In this document: positions 10,513-19,210 of the stretch, in pieces
Layout: each line of letters starts with the position of its first letter
How positions within the stretch are numbered: position 1 is the stretch's first letter
From: Paludicola sp. MB14-C6
GTDB taxonomy: Bacteria; Bacillota; Clostridia; Oscillospirales; Ruminococcaceae
Assembly: GCF_030908625.1 (NCBI RefSeq)
Contig: NZ_CP133133.1
Span: 2,232,001 to 2,296,000 of the forward strand
Direction of reading: 5' to 3'
DNA length: 64,000 nt
Position numbers and translations under genes: made by a program
Notes under the pieces: model-generated
The model's input: only the letters and a program-made list of their open reading frames with translations
What the model was told of the DNA's origin: nothing
The model's database searches: none

Positions 10513-11991
10513 ATGGCAATAAAAAGTATTACGCAACGTTGGATTGTAAACAGTTTGAGTGTTATTCTAGTTGCAATCATATTTATTGCTATTGCTTTCT
10601 CTTTTGCTATGAAAAATTTTTATTATGCTGGTGTAAAGCAATCTATTGAATTTCGTTCTACGCAAGTTAGAAAAGCATTGAATAATATGCGAAATGATGA
10701 TGTTGTAAACTTTAACGCAACGGTAAGAGATTTCGTTGAAAATTCAGAAGATAAGAACATTATGGAGATTACCGCAATTGACTATGATGGTAGGGTTGCA
10801 GTATCTTCAAGTGGCTTTTCGTATAATCAAAAAGAGAAGATGCCTGATTATGAAGACGCCAAAGTAAGTTCAACTCGTACAGGTTATCGTGTATTAAAAA
10901 CAGCCGGTGGAGAACGTGTTACTGCTGTAACCATCATGATTCCGTATACAAATAGCGAATATTCTGCAATACGTTATGTGGTATCTATGGAGCAAGTCGA
11001 TAAGATATTGTTTTTATATATGTTGGTTTTTCTTGCGGTTGCCATTATCATTTTAACCTTTGTAATGATATCGGGCTTTTATTTTATTAAATCTATTGTA
11101 ATACCTGTACGAGATGTAGGTTCTGCCGCAAGGCGATTTGCAACGGGTGATATGAGCGCACGTATTATTAAAAAATCAGATGATGAGCTTGGTGAGCTTT
11201 GCGATATTATCAACTATATGGCTGATGAAATTTCTGCTTCAGAAGAAATGAAGAATGAGTTTATTTCTTCTGTATCCCATGAATTGCGCACACCATTAAC
11301 CGCAATTAAAGGTTGGAGCGAAACGCTTATGACCTTAGAGGGTGATGATAAAATCACCATGCAAAAAGGTATGCGTGTTATTACAAGTGAAACGGAACGT
11401 CTTTCTATCATGGTTGAAGAACTTCTTGATTTTTCAAGAATTCAAAATGGCAGACTCACATTGGTTAAAACAACGATTGATATTTTAGCTGAGCTTGGCG
11501 AAGCAGTTATGATTTATACAGAACGTGCAAGACGAGATAAGATTGAGCTCATTTACAATGAGCCTGAAATGGTATCCTTTGTTTTTGGTGATAAGAACCG
11601 TTTAAGACAGGTATTTATTAACGTTATTGATAATGCATTAAAATACTCCGATGCAGGAGATACCGTAACAATTGATGTAATAGAGAATTCAGGTGTACTC
11701 CATATCATCGTTGCCGATACAGGATGTGGTATTTCCAGTGTGGATTTGCCTAAAGTAAAAACAAAATTCTATAAAGCAAACCTAACAAGACGTGGATCCG
11801 GAATCGGGCTTGCTGTGGCAAATGAAATTGTGATGATGCATGATGGCGAGATTGATATTCAAAGTGAATTAAATGTTGGAACAACTGTTATCATAAAGCT
11901 GCCTGTTAATTTAAAAAAAGGGGAGCAAAGAAAAACTGAAATTTCTACAACCATGGAATTTAATTTAAATGATGACACAAAGAAAGCCTAA
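10513..11991 (+). CDS. sensor histidine kinase
   Basis: Membrane sensor kinase of 492 residues, partner of the adjacent regulator. The first membrane segment is near residues 14-34 and the second near 160-190, enclosing an extracellular domain of about 120 residues. HAMP follows, then HisKA with the phosphorylated His256 in SVSHELRTPLTAIKGW and a HATPase_c domain with N-box INVIDNALKYS and the GSGIGLAV ATP-lid motif. The start follows GGAAGGAG. The architecture is like PhoR/ResE/WalK kinases, and the signal is unknown. The extracellular domain could sense the state of the lipoprotein encoded two genes upstream, which is inference from operon order. Confidence 0.93.
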   Translation: MAIKSITQRWIVNSLSVILVAIIFIAIAFSFAMKNFYYAGVKQSIEFRSTQVRKALNNMRNDDVVNFNATVRDFVENSEDKNIMEITAIDYDGRVAVSSSGFSYNQKEKMPDYEDAKVSSTRTGYRVLKTAGGERVTAVTIMIPYTNSEYSAIRYVVSMEQVDKILFLYMLVFLAVAIIILTFVMISGFYFIKSIVIPVRDVGSAARRFATGDMSARIIKKSDDELGELCDIINYMADEISASEEMKNEFISSVSHELRTPLTAIKGWSETLMTLEGDDKITMQKGMRVITSETERLSIMVEELLDFSRIQNGRLTLVKTTIDILAELGEAVMIYTERARRDKIELIYNEPEMVSFVFGDKNRLRQVFINVIDNALKYSDAGDTVTIDVIENSGVLHIIVADTGCGISSVDLPKVKTKFYKANLTRRGSGIGLAVANEIVMMHDGEIDIQSELNVGTTVIIKLPVNLKKGEQRKTEISTTMEFNLNDDTKKA

Positions 11992-12088
11992 TATAAACTA
12001 ATAGGGCATTTGTAGATTGCGAAAATAATGATATATAAAATTGAGATGTTTTTTTGTTCTCAATTGAAATAAGAAGGATGATAAAAGA

Positions 12089-13156
12089 ATGAAAGAAAAA
12101 GATAATCGCATTAAAAGCAAAGTGGGAGGTCAAGCTTTGATTGAGGGCGTTATGATGCGTGGCCCCGAAATTGCTGCAATGGCTGTTCGTACACCAAGCG
12201 GAGAAATCGATTTAGAAGAATGGAATTTAAAAAAGCAAAGCATTTGGTCTAAAATTCCGATTATCCGTGGTGTTGTAAACTTCATCAGTTCCATGGTAAT
12301 GGGCTATAGCTGCCTTTCAAAATCGGCTGAAAAGTCAGGTTTAGAAGACGAAAGCAATGAAGAGCCATCAAAATTTGATGCGTGGTTAGAGCGAACATTC
12401 GGCGATAAAATTATGAATATTGTTGTAATTATCGGTACAGTTCTAGGCCTTTTATTTTCAATCGTTCTTTTTATGATGGTTCCTTCCTTTGCGGTCAAGG
12501 GAATTAACTTGTTGGTTCCACTTGGTGGATGGGGAACTGCAATTGAAGGCGTTATCAAGATTTTAATTTTTATTGCATACTTAGCTCTTGTAGCACAGAT
12601 GAAAGATATCAAACGTGTTTTTGAATATCATGGTGCAGAACATAAGACAATTTTTTGCTTGGAAGCGGGCGAAGCACTAACCGTTGAAAATGTAAGAAAA
12701 CAAAAACGATTTCACCCTCGTTGTGGAACCAGTTTTTTAATTATTGTTTTAATTTTGAGTATTCTTGTTTTCTCATTACCATTTGTTCCATGGGATAATA
12801 TTTTCCTACGTACACTTGTAAAACTAGCATTATTACCTGTTATCGTCGGAATCGGCTATGAGTTTATCAAACTGGCAGGAAAATATGATAATTGGTTTAC
12901 TAAAATTATTTCTTTCCCAGGAATTAAATTACAACATCTAACAACAAAAGAACCAGATGATAGTCAAATCGAAGTTGCAATTGCAGCAATTAAACCATGT
13001 ATTCCGGAAGACGAAAAACAACATTTACCTGTTGAAATGGACGAACCGATTTATGAAACCGAGCAGAAAACGGAAATAGATGCTGGACAGGATGACATGA
13101 CTCACCATATTATTGAGGAAATAGAAGAAGAGATGCTTGATGAAATCACATACTAA
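12089..13156 (+). CDS. yqhQ: DUF1385 (YqhQ-like) membrane protein
   Basis: 355-residue integral membrane protein of the DUF1385 family. The family hallmarks are GGQALIEGVMMRGP near the N-terminus and YHGAEHKTIFCLEAG followed by FHPRCGTSF in the middle. Three to four membrane segments lie between about residues 110 and 270, and an acidic C-terminal tail follows. The biochemical role is not established. In many Firmicutes it lies directly upstream of prmC, as here, where the genes overlap by 17 bases and must be co-transcribed. The start is preceded by AAGAAGGATG. Confidence 0.9.
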   Translation: MKEKDNRIKSKVGGQALIEGVMMRGPEIAAMAVRTPSGEIDLEEWNLKKQSIWSKIPIIRGVVNFISSMVMGYSCLSKSAEKSGLEDESNEEPSKFDAWLERTFGDKIMNIVVIIGTVLGLLFSIVLFMMVPSFAVKGINLLVPLGGWGTAIEGVIKILIFIAYLALVAQMKDIKRVFEYHGAEHKTIFCLEAGEALTVENVRKQKRFHPRCGTSFLIIVLILSILVFSLPFVPWDNIFLRTLVKLALLPVIVGIGYEFIKLAGKYDNWFTKIISFPGIKLQHLTTKEPDDSQIEVAIAAIKPCIPEDEKQHLPVEMDEPIYETEQKTEIDAGQDDMTHHIIEEIEEEMLDEITY

Positions 13157-13982
13157 TATAAAACAGGTTTATCAGTATTTATGCGCAGAGTTAAATTGCT
13201 TTGAAGATGCAAAGTATGAATCAAGTGAGCTTGTGCGATTTGTTTGTAATGCCTCTAACAGCGATTTATTGATTGGAGAAAAAGAGGTAACGAACAATCA
13301 AATGCAAACACTTGCTAAAATGATAGAGAAAAGAAAAAGCGGATACCCGCTGCAATATATTTTAGGGCAATGGGAATTTTACGGACTTCCGTTTTATGTC
13401 GGAGAGGGCGTATTGATTCCACGTTCCGATACCGAAGCATTAGTGAATACTGCAAGAGAATATGCAAAAAATAAAGGACCTTTAAAAATACTCGATATTT
13501 GCAGCGGCTCAGGCTGTATCGCAATTACGTTAAAGCATTTGCTTCCTAATAGCGATGTGTTTGCGTTAGAAAAAAGCGAAGCTGCAATATCTTATTTGAA
13601 AAAGAACATAGCATTAAATCAATCTGATATTACATTGATACAAGATGATGCACTAAATCCTCAAACAAACGAAACCAATTTTGATATTATCGTGTCAAAT
13701 CCACCTTATTTAACAAAACAGGACATGGAAAGCTTACAAAAAGAAGTATCTTTTGAGCCTGAAATGGCTTTATGTGGCGAAGAAGATGGCTTGCATTTTT
13801 ATCGAGAGCTCACAAGGATATGGACACCACGTTTAAAGCAGGGTGGACTATTAGCTTACGAGATTGGTATTCATCAAGAAAATGATGTCAGCAACATCTT
13901 GATATCCAATGGTTATAATACTATTTGCAATCAGAAAGATTTGTGTGATATAATAAGAGTGATATATAGTGTTAAAAAATAA
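13140..13982 (+). CDS. prmC: release factor glutamine methyltransferase PrmC
   Basis: Methylates the glutamine of the GGQ motif in peptide chain release factors, using S-adenosylmethionine. 280 residues from the ATG at 13140, inside the end of the DUF1385 gene; an in-frame TTG lies just before it. An N-terminal helical domain precedes a Rossmann methyltransferase fold with the SAM motif [12 protein letters not shown] and the substrate-binding NPPY motif (VSNPPYL) diagnostic for this family. The ending is typical of PrmC length. prfA is not adjacent. A terminator hairpin begins just after its stop codon. Confidence 0.93.
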   Translation: MKSHTNIKQVYQYLCAELNCFEDAKYESSELVRFVCNASNSDLLIGEKEVTNNQMQTLAKMIEKRKSGYPLQYILGQWEFYGLPFYVGEGVLIPRSDTEALVNTAREYAKNKGPLKILDICSGSGCIAITLKHLLPNSDVFALEKSEAAISYLKKNIALNQSDITLIQDDALNPQTNETNFDIIVSNPPYLTKQDMESLQKEVSFEPEMALCGEEDGLHFYRELTRIWTPRLKQGGLLAYEIGIHQENDVSNILISNGYNTICNQKDLCDIIRVIYSVKK

Positions 13983-13983
13983 G

Positions 13984-14012
13984 AATGGTCGAAGTTGCTT
14001 CGCCCATTTTGT
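13984..14012 (+). terminator. terminator between prmC and recA
   Basis: AATGG+CGAAG (13984-13994) pairs with CTTCG+CCATT (13998-14008) around a 3-base loop with one internal mismatch, then TTGTT. It separates the prmC transcript from recA, or acts as an attenuator. Confidence 0.65.
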
Positions 14013-14050
14013 TACACTTAAATGAATTTAAAAACGAATGGAGAATAAAT

Positions 14051-15202
14051 ATGGCTGTAAAACCAAAGGAAAAACCACAAGTTGAAGTACAAGTAAGCTC
14101 TGCTGATAAAAGAAAAGCACTTGAAACTGCAATAAGTCAAATCGAAAAGCAATTTGGTAAAGGCGCGGTTATGAAACTTGGTCAAGCAACTACTATGAAT
14201 GTAGATGCAATTTCCACTGGTTCTTTAGGTCTTGATATGGCTTTAGGTATCGGAGGCGTTCCAAGAGGACGTGTAGTCGAAGTATATGGACCGGAATCTT
14301 CTGGTAAAACAACCGTTGCATTGCAAATTGTAGCTCAAGCGCAAAAAGCAGGCGGTGAAGCTGCGTTTATTGACGTTGAGCACGCATTAGATCCTATTTA
14401 TGCAAAGGCATTGGGAGTAGATATTGATTCTTTATTGGTTTCTCAACCCGATACTGGTGAACAAGCATTAGAAATCATGGAAGCGCTGATTCGTTCAGGC
14501 GCATTAGATGTAATTGTATTAGACTCAGTTGCTGCAATGGTAACAAGAGCGGAAATCGACGGCGAAATGGGCGATAATCACGTAGGCTTGCAAGCACGTT
14601 TGATGTCACAAGCACTTAGAAAATTAACCTCCGTTATTTCTCGCTCCAATTGTGTTGCAGTATTTATTAACCAAGTTCGTGAGAAGATTGGTGTTATGTA
14701 TGGTAACCCAGAAACCACTCCGGGCGGTAGAGCTTTAAAATTCTATTCATCTGTTCGTATCGAGGTTCGTCGTGGTGAGGCAATCAAAAATGGATCTGAA
14801 ATTATCGGTAATAAAACAAAATGTAAGATTGTAAAAAATAAAGTTGCACCTCCATTTAAAGAGGTAGTATTTGATATTATGTATGGTGAAGGTGTTTCTC
14901 GTGTAGGCGAGATTATCGACTTTGCAGTAGATGCAGATATTATCGAAAAGAGTGGTGCTTGGTTTAGCTACAACGGAGAGCGTTTAGGTCAAGGCCGTGA
15001 TAAAGTCAAAAAGCTACTACAAGAAAACGAAGCACTCTGCGAAGAGATTGCACAAAAAGTAAAAGAGCATAGCAAAGAGCTTTTAGATAAAGCAAGAGGC
15101 AAAGTGTTCGAAGAAAAAGAATCGTCTGCTGAAGTAACTGCACCAGCAAATAAAGTAGGCGCAAATATTGATATAGAAGCGGATGAAAGTGATTTTGAAT
15201 AA
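14051..15202 (+). CDS. recA: recombinase RecA
   Basis: ATP-dependent strand-exchange protein and LexA coprotease; 383 residues. The ATG at 14051 follows GGAG and matches the conserved RecA N-terminus; the frame is open back to 13985 but that stretch is the prmC terminator. Walker A is GPESSGKT at residues 80-87, and loop L2 and the MAW region are intact ([31 protein letters not shown]). The C-terminal tail is acidic, as usual. recX starts in the recA stop codon, so the pair is translationally coupled. I could not identify a LexA box with confidence in the 68 bases upstream. Confidence 0.97.
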   Translation: MAVKPKEKPQVEVQVSSADKRKALETAISQIEKQFGKGAVMKLGQATTMNVDAISTGSLGLDMALGIGGVPRGRVVEVYGPESSGKTTVALQIVAQAQKAGGEAAFIDVEHALDPIYAKALGVDIDSLLVSQPDTGEQALEIMEALIRSGALDVIVLDSVAAMVTRAEIDGEMGDNHVGLQARLMSQALRKLTSVISRSNCVAVFINQVREKIGVMYGNPETTPGGRALKFYSSVRIEVRRGEAIKNGSEIIGNKTKCKIVKNKVAPPFKEVVFDIMYGEGVSRVGEIIDFAVDADIIEKSGAWFSYNGERLGQGRDKVKKLLQENEALCEEIAQKVKEHSKELLDKARGKVFEEKESSAEVTAPANKVGANIDIEADESDFE

Positions 15203-15801
15203 TGAAAATCACCAACATTGAAAAGGCAAAAGCAACAAGATATACTATTTCTGTTGATAATGAGTATTGGTACATATTAGACCTTGAAATAATCATGCAG
15301 AATCATTTAAAAATTGGTATGGAAGTGGATGAAGATTTTTTAGATGATATAAAAATGCAAGCCGAACGTAGAAAAGCAAGAGAAAGGGCATACTATTTAT
15401 TAGGGTATCGTGATCATTCAAAAAAAGAGCTTTACGATAAGCTATTAGAATCTGCTCGTCCTGAAATTGCTTTTGAAATTCTTTCAATGGTTGAAGAACA
15501 AGGACTCATTAACGATGAGAATTATGCAAGAAAGCTTGCAAGATATTATCTTGAACAAAAAAACTGGGGCGAAAAAAGAGCCGTATACGAAATGTATAAA
15601 AAGGGTATTGACAAAGAACTCGCAGAAATTGCAATTGAAGAATGCGATGTTGATGTAATACAACAGATTAGTAAAATAATCGACAAAAAATACTATCTGT
15701 ATATGGATGATTTTAAAGGCAAGCAAAAGGTCATAGCAGCGTTAATGCGTTTAGGATATTCTTATGATGATGTGAAAGCAGCGATAAATAACTATGAGTA
15801 A
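15202..15801 (+). CDS. recX: regulatory protein RecX
   Basis: RecX binds RecA filaments and modulates their activity. 199 residues; the ATG at 15202 shares a base with the recA stop (TAATG), implying translational coupling. The protein has the helical three-helix repeats of RecX, with the typical segments YYLLGYRDHSKKEL, EEQGLINDENYA and RAVYEMYKKGI. The N-terminal 45 residues form a separate small domain common in clostridial RecX. Position directly after recA supports the call. Confidence 0.92.
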   Translation: MKITNIEKAKATRYTISVDNEYWYILDLEIIMQNHLKIGMEVDEDFLDDIKMQAERRKARERAYYLLGYRDHSKKELYDKLLESARPEIAFEILSMVEEQGLINDENYARKLARYYLEQKNWGEKRAVYEMYKKGIDKELAEIAIEECDVDVIQQISKIIDKKYYLYMDDFKGKQKVIAALMRLGYSYDDVKAAINNYE

Positions 15802-15909
15802 TATTGAGTTGCGTTTAATACCTAGTGTATAGCTTGAAAATGGTTAGTTAAAGGTTTTCAAAGTATTTGGCTGGTGTAAACGTAAATAAGTATGATATGA
15901 GGAGCAAAA

Positions 15910-17235
15910 ATGGCGAAAAAAGTATCAATGGTATCTTTGGGATGTTCTAAAAACCAAGTAGATGCTGAAATGTTATTAGCAAAGTTGAAAAATAACGGAT
16001 ATGAATTGACAGGTGACGTATCTGAAAGTGATGCAGTAGTTGTAAATACATGTGGTTTTATCCAATCTGCAAAAGAAGAAGCAATCGAAAATATCTTAGA
16101 ATTAGCAGAGCTTAAAAAAGAAGGTACAATTCAAGCAATTATTGTAACAGGATGTTTAGCCCAACGCTATCAAGATGAACTTGTAAAAGAGTTTCCTGAA
16201 GTGGATGCAATTTTAGGAATTGGTTCTAATGATCAAATTTGTGATGCGGTTAATAAAGCTTTAAATCATGAGCAAACGGTTTCTTTTGGTAATAAAGAAA
16301 GTTTATGCTTAAATGGAGATCGTATCTTAACAACTTTACCACACTATGCATATTTGAAAGTTGCAGAAGGCTGTGACAACTGGTGTAGTTATTGTGCAAT
16401 TCCAATGATTCGTGGCAGATTTAGAAGCCGCCCGAAAGAAGAAGTTATCAAAGAAGCGCAATGGTTAGCTTCTCAAGGCGTAAAAGAAGTAATCGTTGTA
16501 GCTCAAGATACAACCCGTTATGGTGAAGACCTATATGGCAGCTACCAATTAGCAGCTTTATTAAAAGAACTTGCTAAAATTGAAGGCATTGAATGGATTC
16601 GTCCACTTTATTGTTACCCTGACAAAATTACCAATGAGTTATTAGAAGTAATTGCAAACGAGCCCAAAGTAGTAAAATACTTAGATATTCCAATTCAACA
16701 TTGTAATAAAGAAATTTTAAGAGCAATGAATCGTAAGCAAGATAAAGAAACGCTGGTTGCTTTATTTAAAAAAATTCGTGAAAAAGTAGAGGGTATTACA
16801 TTAAGAACTACTTTGATTACAGGGTTTCCGGGCGAAACAGACGAACAATTTACTGAACTTTGTGAGTTTGTTGATGAAATTCAATTTGACCGCTTAGGTT
16901 GCTTTACTTACTCTCCTGAAGAGGGTACAAAAGCCGCAGAAATGGATTGCCAAATTGATGATGACGTAAAAGAGCGTCGTGCGGAAATTATTATGAACCA
17001 ACAAGCAATTATTATGGAACGTTTGAATGAGCAAAAAATCAATTCTACAATTAGAGTAATTGTAGAAGGTTTCGATAAATATGGGGAATGCTATTTCGGT
17101 AGAAGTGAAGCAGATGCACCTGATATCGACGGTAAAGTCTTTTTCACAAGTGAAACCTCTTATGTTATGGGAGATTTCGTAAACGTGCATATTGATGAAG
17201 TAATGGATTATGACTTAATAGGAACGGTAATATAG
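15910..17235 (+). CDS. rimO: ribosomal protein S12 methylthiotransferase RimO
   Basis: Radical-SAM enzyme that adds a methylthio group to an aspartate of ribosomal protein S12; 441 residues. The N-terminal MTTase domain begins VSMVSLGCSKNQVDAE and has the three cluster cysteines of the family. The radical-SAM cluster motif C-x3-C-x2-C is at Cys155, Cys159 and Cys162 (GCDNWCSYCAIP). A C-terminal TRAM domain follows about residue 375. The SLGCSKNQVD and RGRFRSRP signatures favour RimO over MiaB or MtaB. The start follows GAGGAG. Confidence 0.95.
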   Translation: MAKKVSMVSLGCSKNQVDAEMLLAKLKNNGYELTGDVSESDAVVVNTCGFIQSAKEEAIENILELAELKKEGTIQAIIVTGCLAQRYQDELVKEFPEVDAILGIGSNDQICDAVNKALNHEQTVSFGNKESLCLNGDRILTTLPHYAYLKVAEGCDNWCSYCAIPMIRGRFRSRPKEEVIKEAQWLASQGVKEVIVVAQDTTRYGEDLYGSYQLAALLKELAKIEGIEWIRPLYCYPDKITNELLEVIANEPKVVKYLDIPIQHCNKEILRAMNRKQDKETLVALFKKIREKVEGITLRTTLITGFPGETDEQFTELCEFVDEIQFDRLGCFTYSPEEGTKAAEMDCQIDDDVKERRAEIIMNQQAIIMERLNEQKINSTIRVIVEGFDKYGECYFGRSEADAPDIDGKVFFTSETSYVMGDFVNVHIDEVMDYDLIGTVI

Positions 17236-17372
17236 TAATTTAACATGAAAACAAATCCATATTTAAAGTACCCAAAACTTATATATCAAAGCTTTAGGAT
17301 GCATTTTCTAGGTTGTTTTCTCAATTTAATTAACTATATCTTGTTAGAAGTTTGACTTTAGGGGGATTTTTC

Positions 17373-17942
17373 GTGAATACACCGAATAAATTGACATTGT
17401 TAAGAGTTATGTTAGTGCCAGTATTTTTGGCATTTTTAATGATAGAGCAAATTCCGATGCACTATCTTTTTGCACTAATCGTTTTTGTTGTGGCATCATT
17501 AACGGATTTGTTTGATGGCTATCTAGCAAGAAAGAATGATCAAGTAACTACCTTTGGTAAGTTTTTAGATCCATTAGCGGATAAAGTATTGGTGCTTGCT
17601 GCAATGATATGTTTTATTGAGCTTGGATTATCTAGTTCAATCGCAGTTATTATCATTATAGCACGTGAGTTTATGGTAACATCTTTGCGTTTGGTTGCGT
17701 CTGCATCAGGCGGAAAAGTAATTGCTGCAAATATGTTTGGTAAAATAAAAACTGTTGTTCAAATGACAGCAGTTATTACAATAATGGTATGTCTTTCTTA
17801 TCAAGAGTTCTTTACTTTACCAAGCTTTATAAACTTGCCGCTTATTGCTAATATATTAATGTGGATTGCAGCAATCGTAACTGTGGCTTCCGGTATTGAA
17901 TATTTAGCTCAAAATAAGCATGCTGTAAACACAACAAAATAA
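17373..17942 (+). CDS. pgsA: CDP-diacylglycerol--glycerol-3-phosphate 3-phosphatidyltransferase
   Basis: Makes phosphatidylglycerol phosphate in the membrane, the first committed step to phosphatidylglycerol. 189 residues from the GTG at 17373, which lies 7 bases after GGGGG and gives the classical N-terminus NTPNKLTLLRV; the open frame continues back to a TTG at 17352 that precedes the ribosome site. The CDP-alcohol phosphatidyltransferase motif D-G-x2-A-R-x8-G-x3-D-x3-D is complete (DGYLARKND...GKFLDPLAD). Four to five membrane segments. The order rimO-pgsA near recA is common in Clostridia. Confidence 0.94.
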   Translation: MNTPNKLTLLRVMLVPVFLAFLMIEQIPMHYLFALIVFVVASLTDLFDGYLARKNDQVTTFGKFLDPLADKVLVLAAMICFIELGLSSSIAVIIIIAREFMVTSLRLVASASGGKVIAANMFGKIKTVVQMTAVITIMVCLSYQEFFTLPSFINLPLIANILMWIAAIVTVASGIEYLAQNKHAVNTTK

Positions 17943-17944
17943 AC

Positions 17945-17973
17945 TTGTTTTTTGGAACAAAGTATGATATGAT
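17945..17973 (+). promoter_or_regulatory. promoter of the cysE T-box transcript
   Basis: TTGTTT at 17945-17950, 17-base spacer, TATGAT at 17968-17973. It directly precedes the T-box leader. Confidence 0.6.
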
Positions 17974-17994
17974 ACAATATAATATAGCAAATTG

Positions 17995-18346
17995 AATAAT
18001 TGATATTGCGTTGATCAGAAAGAGTAGTAAGATGAAAATGCATCAGAGAGTAAACGTCACCGGCTGAAAGCGTTTATGGCTAGTTTATCTTATACGAAAT
18101 CCATTCAAAATGAAATTTTAAATGAGAATTCGTATTACGAAGTGCATCTGTGAGCAGGTTGTGGGAACAACATCAACAGTATTGTTGATGTAATAGTATT
18201 GCAGCCCGAGTCATCCTCGTTATCGGATTATATACTAATTTCTTATTAAAATTTTTATCATCAATAATTAGTATAAGCGACAAACAGAAGTGGAACCGCG
18301 GAATTACCGCCTTCGTGTATAATAAAATTACACGAAGGCTTTTTTA
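17995..18346 (+). promoter_or_regulatory. cysteine-specific T-box leader with terminator
   Basis: tRNA-sensing leader RNA. The T-box core AGAAGTGGAACCGCGG is at 18287-18302. The antiterminator can form GCGG/CCGC plus GAAG/CTTC, competing with a terminator stem GCCTTCGTGTA (18309-18319) and its complement (18329-18339) followed by a T-run to 18346. In the specifier region TACGAAGTGCATC, the likely specifier is TGC (18143-18145), a cysteine codon. The bulge TGGA (18291-18294) would pair with a tRNA ending UCCA, and tRNA-Cys has discriminator U. Uncharged tRNA-Cys should therefore turn on cysE and probably cysS. The specifier assignment is my reading of the folding and is not proven. Confidence 0.92.
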
Positions 18347-18387
18347 TTTGGATAAGCTAATAGAAAGCAGAAAGGAATGATGGGTGT

Positions 18388-19035
18388 ATGTTTAAAAGAT
18401 TAAGATATGATATTAATGCTATAAAAAAACGAGATCCAGCAGCAAGAAATTCTTTTGAAGTGTTTATGTTGTATTCGGGATTACATGCAATTATTTGGTA
18501 TCGTATATCGCATTGGTTTTATCGTCATAAACTTTTTTATATGGCAAGATGGTTTTCACAATCCGGCCGCTTTTGGACAGGAATAGAAATTCACCCTGGT
18601 GCAGAGATAGGAAAAGGCTTGTTTATTGACCATGGAAGTGGAGTTGTAATTGGCGAAACAACAATAATCGGTGACGATTGCACAATATATCAAGGAGTAA
18701 CTTTAGGAGGAACGGGAAAAGATAAAGGTAAACGTCATCCGACTTTAGGAAACAGAGTAATGGTTGGAAGCGGCGCAAAAATACTTGGGCCATTTAAGGT
18801 TGGCGATGGAGCAAGGATTGCAGCAAATGCAGTTGTTTTAGAAGAAATTCCTCCAAATGCTACGGCAGTTGGTGCGCCTGCTCGAATTGTAAAAATAGAT
18901 GGAATGAGAGTTTGTCCTGAAATGGATCAGGTTCATATTCCGGATCCCGTATCACAAGAGCTATGCAAGCTTTCCATTAAGCTTGAGAAGCTGCAAGCTG
19001 AATTGAAAGAACTAAAAGAACGTAAACCTGAATAA
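18388..19035 (+). CDS. cysE: serine O-acetyltransferase
   Basis: Acetylates L-serine with acetyl-CoA, the first step of cysteine synthesis; cytoplasmic. 215 residues, starting at an ATG after AAAGGAATGATGG. An N-terminal helical region precedes a left-handed beta-helix of hexapeptide repeats (about residues 65-175), with catalytic-type DHGSGVVIGE and the GGTGKDKGKRHPT loop typical of CysE. It is shorter than the enterobacterial enzyme (about 270 residues) but typical of Firmicutes. Control by a cysteine T-box directly upstream, and cysS downstream, support a role in cysteine supply. cysK is not in the window. Confidence 0.95.
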   Translation: MFKRLRYDINAIKKRDPAARNSFEVFMLYSGLHAIIWYRISHWFYRHKLFYMARWFSQSGRFWTGIEIHPGAEIGKGLFIDHGSGVVIGETTIIGDDCTIYQGVTLGGTGKDKGKRHPTLGNRVMVGSGAKILGPFKVGDGARIAANAVVLEEIPPNATAVGAPARIVKIDGMRVCPEMDQVHIPDPVSQELCKLSIKLEKLQAELKELKERKPE

Positions 19036-19210
19036 AATTATGTTGGGACGACGGAAATGTAGTTTTTGCGTTTCTGTCAGCCCTTGTATCGTAAAAGAAT
19101 TGAAAAAAAGATGTTTGTAAACGTAAGTTTTGTGCTGATTCTGTCAAAAAGAATGGTGGAATACGTGTTTGAACACAAGCCAAAACCAACATGAAAGGAA
19201 TGATTATAAT

